DNA of 64,000 bases from an uncultured Clostridium sp. GTDB taxonomy: Bacteria > Bacillota > Clostridia > Lachnospirales > Lachnospiraceae. The translations under genes and the position numbers were made by a program. Shown piece after piece: positions 54,748-61,928 of the stretch. The notes below the pieces were generated by a model. That model made no database searches and was not told the origin of the DNA. It worked only from the letters and a program-made list of their open reading frames with translations. Location: positions 1 to 64,000 of the forward strand of contig CAMWYJ010000008.1 in NCBI GenBank assembly GCA_947178445.1. Direction: 5' to 3'. Position 1 is the stretch's first letter; every line of letters starts with the position of its first letter.

Positions 54748-56019
54748 TTAAGATAAAATGGAATGTGCCGCCTGCAAACCTGACAAAATGGCAAAGGTCA
54801 AGTTATAGCCTCCACATTCTCCATTTACATCCAATAATTCACCTGTAATATATATACCCTGATACTTTTTACACTCAAAACTTCCCACACTCACTTCATT
54901 AACGGATACACCGCCGGCGGTTGCCTGGGCTTTTTCAAAATCAATCCGCTCTTCCGGTGTAAAGGGCATTTTTTTGATAAGGGATACGATACGGTTTATT
55001 TCCTTTTCTGTAAGATGCCCAAGCGAAATCCTTCTTTCTATATTAAGCCGCTTCAAAAGATATTCTCCAAATTTTAATGGAAACAGGGCTTCTAACGTTA
55101 AAATAACGGATTCCTCCGGCATCTTTCCCTTTTGATTTTTGATGTACTCTTTCAGCCCATCCCAGGTCATAAATGGAAATGTATCAATCTGCAGGCATTC
55201 ATTTCGCTCCGCCCTTGAAAAATGATTAAAATGACAAGATAGATTCATCATGGCAATGCCAGAGATATTATCCTCGTTTATCTGTAGCTGTCCCCGTTCC
55301 TTTTTTATAAGCTGTCCACCGTTCCGAAGGGAAATCACCGCCTCCAGCCGTACCCCTTTTGCCAGCTTTAAATCCGAATCCTTTACATACGCCGGTGTCA
55401 GTACCGGAACAATCTCTTCCTGTGCCAAAGAAAGCTTTTTCGTAATCTCGTATCCTGCATCCGTTCCACCAAGCTTTGGTGCTGCCATACCACCGGTACA
55501 CAAAACCAAATGCTTTGTTTGGTATGTCACCGGTATATATTCCTGTTCTTTTTTAACTGCTCTTACTATGTATTTTAAGGTACTTTTTCCCTGTTTATTG
55601 TCTTTTTTTTCTGTAACTGCTGTGACCTCTGTCTGAAAATTGAATTCCACTCCAAGCTTCACACATCTTAAATATAAAATATCCGTAACCTGCTTAGCCT
55701 GATTTGACACCGGATAATAATACCCGTCTTTTTCATATAGGAGAATCCCCATTTCTTCAAAAAATGAGACCACCTCTTTATGACTATGCATTGCAGTAAA
55801 TTGCTCAAGAAAATCTTTCTGCTTGGAATAAAAACATTCCATTCCAAATCCCTGATTCGTCAGATTGCATCTTCCATTTCCTGTGGCATTCAGTTTTCTT
55901 CCCGGAATCTTTTCCTTCTCAATTACCAAAATATTCAATTGATTGTCTTTCCTTGCAAGCTCGTATGCCACAGTAAGACCGGAAGCACCGGCGCCAGCTA
56001 TAATCACATCGTAAATCAC
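54748..56019 (-). CDS. FAD-dependent flavoprotein of the YhiN/HI0933 family
   Basis: The 423-residue protein has the N-terminal FAD site IIAGAGASGLTVAYEL, then the family hallmark GRKLNATGNGRCNLTN (about 41-56), and a C-terminal GELLDVNGECGGYNLTFAILSG. These proteins are widespread; the physiological substrate is unknown. It starts at GTG 56019 with GAGG seven nt upstream. It follows the BofC-like gene and precedes the other FAD protein with 104 nt between them. Confidence 0.9.
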   Translation of the reverse strand: MIYDVIIAGAGASGLTVAYELARKDNQLNILVIEKEKIPGRKLNATGNGRCNLTNQGFGMECFYSKQKDFLEQFTAMHSHKEVVSFFEEMGILLYEKDGYYYPVSNQAKQVTDILYLRCVKLGVEFNFQTEVTAVTEKKDNKQGKSTLKYIVRAVKKEQEYIPVTYQTKHLVLCTGGMAAPKLGGTDAGYEITKKLSLAQEEIVPVLTPAYVKDSDLKLAKGVRLEAVISLRNGGQLIKKERGQLQINEDNISGIAMMNLSCHFNHFSRAERNECLQIDTFPFMTWDGLKEYIKNQKGKMPEESVILTLEALFPLKFGEYLLKRLNIERRISLGHLTEKEINRIVSLIKKMPFTPEERIDFEKAQATAGGVSVNEVSVGSFECKKYQGIYITGELLDVNGECGGYNLTFAILSGLQAAHSILS

Positions 56020-56098
56020 ATTATATCCTCATCTTCGAAATTATTGTACCTATGATACCCATGAAAAAATCCCATACTCTCAACACAAAAATCTACTC

Positions 56099-56695
56099 TT
56101 AACTGGAATAGTTCTCTAAAAAACTATATAAATCTTCTTCATTCTCAATATAATATCCGGCATTTATTTTTTCCTGCATCTCTTCGGGAAGCGTATGAAT
56201 CATAATTTGTGTATATTCATATACGGTTTTATCATCACTTTGCAAAATCACAATCGTCCCGTTAAAGGATCTGGCATAAAATCCGTTTTTTTCTTCCTTC
56301 CGGTAAGTTTTGCGCAAAGTAATTTGTGTATCGCTATATTCTGTCAGTTCATAAGAGGTAAGCCCTTCATCCTGCTCTTTTTTTGATAAATGCTTCATAT
56401 AGTTGGATAGATACTGCTCCACACCGTCTTTATCGCATCCTAAAAGCATAGGAATCTCATCAACATGTTCTGATAACAGCCTTCCTTCTTCCGGATAATA
56501 GTACTCTATCACAAAACTTGTAACCTCATCAATAGGAAATGCGGTTCTTTTCGCTGCAGTTTCTATATTCACATATTCCCCGCTCTCCGTCTTTTCATAG
56601 CGTTCCGGATAAAAATAATGAAAACAATATACACTAATTCCGGATATAACTCCCACCAATAGCGCAAATACTGCAAATAGCAAATTCCTTTTCAT
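56099..56695 (-). CDS. Membrane-anchored protein, possibly BofC-like
   Basis: The 198-residue protein has one N-terminal membrane segment (about 5-27) and an extracytoplasmic part. The last 40 residues (LPEEMQEKINAGYYIENEEDLYSFLENY) resemble the C-terminal domain of BofC, which in Bacillus controls forespore-to-mother-cell signalling. That is a weak resemblance judged by eye, supported by sporulation genes nearby. Otherwise unknown. Confidence 0.6.
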   Translation of the reverse strand: MKRNLLFAVFALLVGVISGISVYCFHYFYPERYEKTESGEYVNIETAAKRTAFPIDEVTSFVIEYYYPEEGRLLSEHVDEIPMLLGCDKDGVEQYLSNYMKHLSKKEQDEGLTSYELTEYSDTQITLRKTYRKEEKNGFYARSFNGTIVILQSDDKTVYEYTQIMIHTLPEEMQEKINAGYYIENEEDLYSFLENYSS

Positions 56696-56747
56696 ATAAC
56701 CCTCCTATTGCTTCGTATATGAAAAGTTTGTCCGAAATAATCAGGTT

Positions 56748-57137
56748 CTATTCATTTTTCGATAGTCTGAACCCGCAGGGAAGCAAATCGCTTACCTTGT
56801 AAGTAATTATCTTATTCCCCTCCTCTAACAAAATTTCTGCTTCCGGCATAAATTCATTCATAACCTGCAGGCAGATCCCGCACGGATATGCTGTACTGCC
56901 ATCTTCTGCCACTACGGCAATCATACTAAATTCATGCACTCCTTCTGAAATCGCTTTGAATATTGCTGTCCGTTCTGCACAATTTGTCGCACCATAGGAA
57001 GCATTTTCAATATTACAGCCTGTATAAACCACTCCATCTACCGCAAGCAAAGCTGCACCTACATGAAAGTCAGAATATGGTGCATAGGAATTCTTACATG
57101 CTTCGTGGGCTCGTTTTATCAAATCTTCTCTTGTCAT
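56748..57137 (-). CDS. cdd: Cytidine deaminase
   Basis: Cdd deaminates cytidine and deoxycytidine in pyrimidine salvage. The 129-residue protein has the zinc site CAERTAIF (Cys and catalytic Glu) and PCGICLQ, and the substrate pattern NIENASYGATNCAE. GGAGG precedes the ATG. It follows the DUF3048 gene across a terminator. Confidence 0.96.
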   Translation of the reverse strand: MTREDLIKRAHEACKNSYAPYSDFHVGAALLAVDGVVYTGCNIENASYGATNCAERTAIFKAISEGVHEFSMIAVVAEDGSTAYPCGICLQVMNEFMPEAEILLEEGNKIITYKVSDLLPCGFRLSKNE

Positions 57138-57181
57138 TTTTCCTCCGCCTGTTATATTTTATATTATATTTAAAATACTGC

Positions 57182-57211
57182 AAAAGGAGCTGCGGCGGCA
57201 GCCCCTCTTTT
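57182..57211 (-). terminator. Intrinsic terminator after the DUF3048 gene
   Basis: On the minus strand a GC-rich stem around GGGGCTGC/GCAGCTCC with a 4-nt loop is followed by TTTTG. It lies 12 nt past the DUF3048 stop and is roughly symmetrical. Confidence 0.7.
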
Positions 57212-57222
57212 ATTTCTTTGTT

Positions 57223-58293
57223 CTATTCAAATGCGATACCAGCATTCTCGCCATCCCCAATAATGGATATCCATGTTTTACCGGGATTTAATGAAAGGAC
57301 TTCTCCGTCCTCTGTATAATATTCCGTTGGTGAACTGTTAGAAGTCTTTTTCCATGTAATCGGAATGGCTTTGCCGTTTGTGCAATAATATCCATTTCCT
57401 TCACCAACCTGAGTAAGCTCCTGTAAGTCATTTTCCGGATTAATACACTCATATTTTGAAATCATCACAATAACATTTTTAAATGTCAGTATATTATCAT
57501 CCTCCGCAGCTATATTGTCAATCTGTGGTGCATCATATTCATATCTCTCATAGATTTTCTGATCTGCATTATATATAAGATAAGGTTTTGAATAATTACT
57601 GAAATTGATATGAACCGTATTTGCCTGTGTGCCATTTTCAAGCTCTTTCTCCTCCTCATTAAATGTTAATACCTTCTTATGGTCGGAATCATATTCAGAA
57701 GAATAGCCTAAATCCTTAATTGCATCCACGATTCTTTCTCCGGTTGTATAAGCATTATGTGGTGCAACTCTGTCATTATCCCTATAAAAGGCAGGATCAT
57801 ATACATATCCATTAACAACATCAATTGCGCCCTTGTCCAATAACTTTTTCGCTGGCTTTGACTGTCCGTAGCATACATAGATTGCGTCATACTCATTTGC
57901 AATATTAATATAATAATGGCGTGCACTTCTGACAGAACCAACTTTTTCTAATTCATCATAATCGGAATAAATAGCGAGTAATCTGGTAATTCCGCCCTCC
58001 ACCATACATTCATAAATAATATCTGCCTGCTTTGTACTAGAGGATGGCAACGCCTCTTTTATGTTATTGATCATAACTGCGATCGGACGTTTACTTTCAA
58101 ATTCTTTCGACCACACGCCAGTCAGTTCATTGTAGGTCTCACCAGCATGAGGATCCTCTGTTGTAGCCTCTGTCGTTACAACCTCTGTTGTAGCTTCTGT
58201 TGCAGGCTCTTCTTTTTTCCCACAAGCAACAAGCCCCAACAAAGTGATACTCATAATTGCTAAAGTTAATAATGTCTTTCGTTGTTTTTTCAT
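57223..58293 (-). CDS. DUF3048 lipoprotein (YerB-like)
   Basis: The 356-residue protein has a lipoprotein signal (LLGLVACGKK, Cys near 24), a Thr/Glu linker (ATEATTEVVTTEATTE) and the DUF3048 fold (RPIAVMINNIKEALPSS, EGGITRLLAIYSDYD, GSVRSARHYYI). Family function is unknown; it is envelope-located. AGGAG precedes the ATG. It lies 12 nt after the ybeY stop, so it may read through from ybeY. Confidence 0.9.
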   Translation of the reverse strand: MKKQRKTLLTLAIMSITLLGLVACGKKEEPATEATTEVVTTEATTEDPHAGETYNELTGVWSKEFESKRPIAVMINNIKEALPSSSTKQADIIYECMVEGGITRLLAIYSDYDELEKVGSVRSARHYYINIANEYDAIYVCYGQSKPAKKLLDKGAIDVVNGYVYDPAFYRDNDRVAPHNAYTTGERIVDAIKDLGYSSEYDSDHKKVLTFNEEEKELENGTQANTVHINFSNYSKPYLIYNADQKIYERYEYDAPQIDNIAAEDDNILTFKNVIVMISKYECINPENDLQELTQVGEGNGYYCTNGKAIPITWKKTSNSSPTEYYTEDGEVLSLNPGKTWISIIGDGENAGIAFE

Positions 58294-58305
58294 GTTATCT
58301 CTCCT

Positions 58306-58812
58306 TTATTCTATGTCTCTTGTATAGCCTATACTCTGTAAAATTGCCTCTTGCATCTGCTCCATATGAATCTGTTCTTCTTTTTCCATATGGTCAAAAC
58401 CTGATAAATGCAACATGCTATGGGCAAGTAAAAAAGCATACTCCCGTTTAATACTGTGATTATATTCCTTTGCCTGGCTTATCATCCGCTCTAAGGATAT
58501 CATAATATCCCCGAGTAAAAGCTCCCCGCTGTCAGCATCAAAATAAGCAGTAACGTCCTCTTCTACAATCGAAAAATCCGCTTCTGACCGAAATGGAATC
58601 GTTGGAAATGACAGCACATCTGTCGGTGCATCCATTCCTCTCATGTGATGATTGGTCATCTGAATTCCAGCATTATCCGTCAATAAAATATTAATCTGGC
58701 ATTCATATGGACATTTCACATAATCAAGCGATGCATCCACTACCTGTTTTGCTATTCCTTTGTAATCCAGTTCACAGTCAATATCTGCTTCGTTTTCTAA
58801 TAGTATTGTCAT
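58306..58812 (-). CDS. ybeY: Endoribonuclease YbeY
   Basis: YbeY is a zinc endoribonuclease involved in 16S rRNA 3' maturation and ribosome quality control. The 168-residue protein has the metal motif HSMLHLSGFDHM (three His) and the DVLSFP stretch. It follows phoH in the conserved yqfC-yqfD-phoH-ybeY order of clostridia. Confidence 0.95.
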   Translation of the reverse strand: MTILLENEADIDCELDYKGIAKQVVDASLDYVKCPYECQINILLTDNAGIQMTNHHMRGMDAPTDVLSFPTIPFRSEADFSIVEEDVTAYFDADSGELLLGDIMISLERMISQAKEYNHSIKREYAFLLAHSMLHLSGFDHMEKEEQIHMEQMQEAILQSIGYTRDIE

Positions 58813-58901
58813 ATTGCCCTCATCATATAAGTATCATTAAAACATAATAAATATATTATATACGATATATCTTTATAAATCAAGTTTCACACGGTTATGC
58901 A

Positions 58902-59912
58902 TCACTTCCGTTTTGGAGCATTATTTGGGGAATTGCTGTTTTTTCCTCTTCTTGCCTGCTTTGTTTCATAGTCGTCATAAGCCTTTACAATGCGCTGTAC
59001 TAACGGATGTCTGACTACATCCTGGTTTGTCAGGGTGCAGACTGCAATTCCTTCCACACCAGACAACACCTTAAGTGCCACATCTAACCCGCTTACTGCA
59101 TCCCTTGGAATATCTTTCTGGGATAAATCACCGGTTATAATAGCCTTTGAGCCAAACCCGATACGGGTTAAAAACATCTTCATCTGGGCAGGTGTTGTAT
59201 TTTGAGCTTCATCTAATACAATAAATGCATTATCAAGGGTTCTTCCTCTCATATAGGCAAGGGGAGCTACCTCGATAAGCCCTTTTTCCATATTCTTCAC
59301 AAAGCTGTCAGCTCCCATAATCTCATATAATGCATCATAAAGCGGCCGCAAATACGGATCTACCTTGCTTTGTAAATCCCCTGGCAAAAAGCCAAGCTTT
59401 TCTCCTGCCTCTATAGCAGGTCTTGTTAAAATAATTCTGTTAATCTCATCATTTTTAAAGGCGGTAATTGCCTTTGCCATGGCAAGATAAGTCTTTCCGG
59501 TACCGGCAGGACCGACACCAAATACTACCATATTCTTATCGATTGCCTTTAAATACTGTCTTTGTCCAATCGTTTTTGCCTTTATTGGTTTACCACTTAC
59601 TGTATGGCAGACAACATCTAAGTCTAATTCCACAACTTTTTCTGTCTGGTGGATATCCGACAGGGAAAGCGCATAATCTACATTCTGTTCCGTAATCTGG
59701 TTCCCGCGCTTTGCAAGCATAACCAGCGAATTCATAATCTCTACCGTCTTTTCTACATGCGTTCTTTCTCCCATAATCTTTAACTGTTCCCCTCGCATGA
59801 TCATGGTAACCTTCATCACCTTTTCAATCTGCTTTACATTGCAGTCAAATTCCCCAAATATATTTGCCACACAATCTGCAGGAATCATGATATTTACTTC
59901 GTAGCTTCCCAT
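58902..59912 (-). CDS. phoH: PhoH-family ATPase
   Basis: PhoH proteins are P-loop ATPases linked to RNA metabolism. The 336-residue protein has an N-terminal KH-like domain (about 1-75), Walker A GPAGTGKT (near 135-142), Walker B IVLDEAQN, and a C-terminal basic, Asn-rich tail. The ATG follows directly on the yqfD stop, and AAGGAG inside yqfD is its ribosome binding site. Confidence 0.94.
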   Translation of the reverse strand: MGSYEVNIMIPADCVANIFGEFDCNVKQIEKVMKVTMIMRGEQLKIMGERTHVEKTVEIMNSLVMLAKRGNQITEQNVDYALSLSDIHQTEKVVELDLDVVCHTVSGKPIKAKTIGQRQYLKAIDKNMVVFGVGPAGTGKTYLAMAKAITAFKNDEINRIILTRPAIEAGEKLGFLPGDLQSKVDPYLRPLYDALYEIMGADSFVKNMEKGLIEVAPLAYMRGRTLDNAFIVLDEAQNTTPAQMKMFLTRIGFGSKAIITGDLSQKDIPRDAVSGLDVALKVLSGVEGIAVCTLTNQDVVRHPLVQRIVKAYDDYETKQARRGKNSNSPNNAPKRK

Positions 59913-61139
59913 CTATTTCTCCTTATCCTCCACCGCTTCCTCTGTATTACCTGCGGCTTTCTTCAGTTCTGTGATGGACTCTGTCAAGGTAAAAGTTCCC
60001 GTTGCTGTCATTTTTCCATCCACTTCTTTTATTGTAACATCATTTTTTATGATTTCTACCCCTTTTTCCTTAAAACAATTTATTTTTTTATTGATCCGCT
60101 CATTTAATATTTTTTTTGCGTCCTCTTTTTCACGTTTTTTAAGCTCCAATGTATAGCATGTACGTTTCATGCTTTTATATCCAAATGGAAGATAAAAATA
60201 GTCAAAAATCCGCGCCTTATGAATTTCTGTATAAGTATCATAATCCTTCGACTCCGCTTTTGGTGTATACGGTGTAAAACAATAGTCTAAAAAATAAAAT
60301 GTAATATATGTTTGGGATTTTTCACTGTATTTTTTTTGATAATACTGTAAATCCACATAATCTTCATATGTATGAACTGTTGTACCATATACATCGCCGT
60401 CTGCCGCAATATAACTGGTTTCTAATACCTCATTGTTATCATCATATATATATATGGTTCCTGAGATGAGAATATCTCCCTTTTTGACAGAATCCTTTAC
60501 CTTTGCTACCGGGGTTCCTGCCCTTGTAATCATTTTTGTGATAACCGCATCCTTTGTGGCAACGATATCGCCGGTTTCAATATCTGCACTCTTTTTTTGT
60601 GGTGCCATTCCCTCCTCTAAATAGACAGTAAGTCCGGTTCCTTTTAGCTCACAGCTCACCCACGATATTTCATCAAAATCCTTGCGAAGCTGTTCTTCTA
60701 ACTCAGCGCAATTAACATCTGTTTTTTTTGTTCCCAATGAGACATATTTTTTTTCAATCTGCTTTAAAATACTCTCTGCAACTAAGTGGTCTTCGCCTAT
60801 AACCCTTACTTCCCATATAAACAACGACAGAATGTATAATAATATACCTGCCAAAATAAATCCAGCCAGAAAAACAGCCCGTTTTCTATTTTTCTTAAAA
60901 AAATAGGGCAATCCTCTTTTTTCCAGAATTTTCAATTTCACATTCGTTTTTTGAAGGTACTGCCGCATATTTAAAAGATTTCTCCGCCCGGTATAAAATA
61001 TATATCCCGTTTCCGTATGCTCCACATCCCAGACTACAATTTCATTGTGAATCAAAAGATTCATGAGACGCTCCGGTGCAAAACCATATACCTCTGCTTT
61101 TACATATCCAAAAAAATAGCGCAATAATTTTAACAGCAT
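59913..61139 (-). CDS. yqfD: Sporulation protein YqfD
   Basis: YqfD is a mother-cell membrane protein made under sigma-E in Bacillus. The 408-residue protein has a cytoplasmic start, a basic stretch followed by one membrane segment (about 91-113) and a large extracytoplasmic part. It also has the family phrases VRVIGEDHLV and VSCELKGTGLTVYLEEG. It overlaps the yqfC end by 10 nt, so the two are coupled. Confidence 0.93.
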   Translation of the reverse strand: MLLKLLRYFFGYVKAEVYGFAPERLMNLLIHNEIVVWDVEHTETGYIFYTGRRNLLNMRQYLQKTNVKLKILEKRGLPYFFKKNRKRAVFLAGFILAGILLYILSLFIWEVRVIGEDHLVAESILKQIEKKYVSLGTKKTDVNCAELEEQLRKDFDEISWVSCELKGTGLTVYLEEGMAPQKKSADIETGDIVATKDAVITKMITRAGTPVAKVKDSVKKGDILISGTIYIYDDNNEVLETSYIAADGDVYGTTVHTYEDYVDLQYYQKKYSEKSQTYITFYFLDYCFTPYTPKAESKDYDTYTEIHKARIFDYFYLPFGYKSMKRTCYTLELKKREKEDAKKILNERINKKINCFKEKGVEIIKNDVTIKEVDGKMTATGTFTLTESITELKKAAGNTEEAVEDKEK

Positions 61140-61381
61140 AATTCTCCATTCGATACATATGTTATTGTTTCAATTTCCCCTGTAACTTTCATATCTGTTC
61201 CTGAAAAATAATGAATATGCAGATTACATCCATAGATTCGCAGAGTTACCTTCTTACAGGCAATGACAACCTCTTCATTGGTGTAGAGTAAAATACCCTT
61301 ATAATTTTCTATAATCGCCTGTCGGTTACCGGAAAGTCTGATCAACACATCTCCATACAGGACATCCTTTGGAATTTCCAA
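61130..61381 (-). CDS. yqfC: Sporulation protein YqfC (YabP family)
   Basis: The 83-residue protein has the YabP/YqfC pattern LYGDVLIRLSGNRQAIIENYKGILLYTNEEVVI-like core and ends with TGEIETITYV. Its role is in mother-cell coat or engulfment steps, not defined exactly. It starts at TTG 61381 with AGGTGG seven nt upstream. A sigma-E-like promoter lies 29 nt upstream. Confidence 0.9.
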   Translation of the reverse strand: MEIPKDVLYGDVLIRLSGNRQAIIENYKGILLYTNEEVVIACKKVTLRIYGCNLHIHYFSGTDMKVTGEIETITYVSNGELCC

Positions 61382-61409
61382 CGCTGCACCACCTAGAAGT
61401 TTTCTATTA

Positions 61410-61438
61410 ATTATATGAATCCGTTATATGAATTATTA
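61410..61438 (-). promoter_or_regulatory. Sigma-E-like sporulation promoter of yqfC-yqfD
   Basis: On the minus strand TAATAAT (61438-61432) matches the sigma-E -35 consensus KMATAWW, and after exactly 14 nt CATATAAT (61417-61410) matches the -10 CATACAMT at 7 of 8. The distance to the TTG start (29 nt) is normal. Confidence 0.7.
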
Positions 61439-61507
61439 CTCTAAATATTATGGGAGAAATGATATGAAACAAACAGATATAGAATTAAACTATTTTATAG
61501 TTTAAGA

Positions 61508-61535
61508 AAGTCCCTGTCTGCACAGACAGGGACTT
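61508..61535 (-). terminator. Terminator after rpsU
   Basis: AAGTCCCTGTC and GACAGGGACTT form a perfect 11-bp stem with a 6-nt loop. On the minus strand TTTCTTAAA follows. It lies 19 nt beyond the rpsU stop and ahead of the yqfC promoter. Confidence 0.75.
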
Positions 61536-61553
61536 AATAAAGCCTAATATGAC

Positions 61554-61730
61554 TTATTTGAATTTTCTTTTTCTAGCTGCCTCAGACTTCTTCTTACGTC
61601 TAACGCTTGGTTTCTCGTAATGCTCTCTCTTACGAATCTCCTGCTGAATACCAGCCTTCGCACAATTTCTCTTGAAACGACGAAGAGCGCTGTCTAAAGT
61701 CTCGTTTTCTTTTACTACAACATTTGACAT
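61554..61730 (-). CDS. rpsU: 30S ribosomal protein S21
   Basis: S21 binds the 16S rRNA platform and helps mRNA binding. The 58-residue product starts [21 protein letters not shown] and has a strongly basic tail ([15 protein letters not shown]). The length and sequence are those of Firmicutes S21. GGGTGAG lies before the ATG, with a further GGAGG upstream. It is preceded by its own promoter and followed by a terminator. Confidence 0.97.
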   Translation of the reverse strand: MSNVVVKENETLDSALRRFKRNCAKAGIQQEIRKREHYEKPSVRRKKKSEAARKRKFK

Positions 61731-61804
61731 CTTCTCACCCGACCTCCCTTCAGTTGCATATTGTGTCTACCATACAACCTTGGGTTATTTAAAACACAAG
61801 TTAG

Positions 61805-61832
61805 ATTATAACATATTTTCCCAATACGTCAA
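61805..61832 (-). promoter_or_regulatory. rpsU promoter
   Basis: On the minus strand TTGACG (61832-61827) and TATAAT (61810-61805) are spaced by 16 nt, giving a start about 65-70 nt upstream of rpsU. Confidence 0.75.
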
Positions 61833-61928
61833 GCATAAAATGTAGACTTTATAGGGTTAATAAAACTTTTTATTGTATCTACCATACAAATCATGTTCTG
61901 CCTGGCTGCTGCTTCTGCTTTTCTTATC

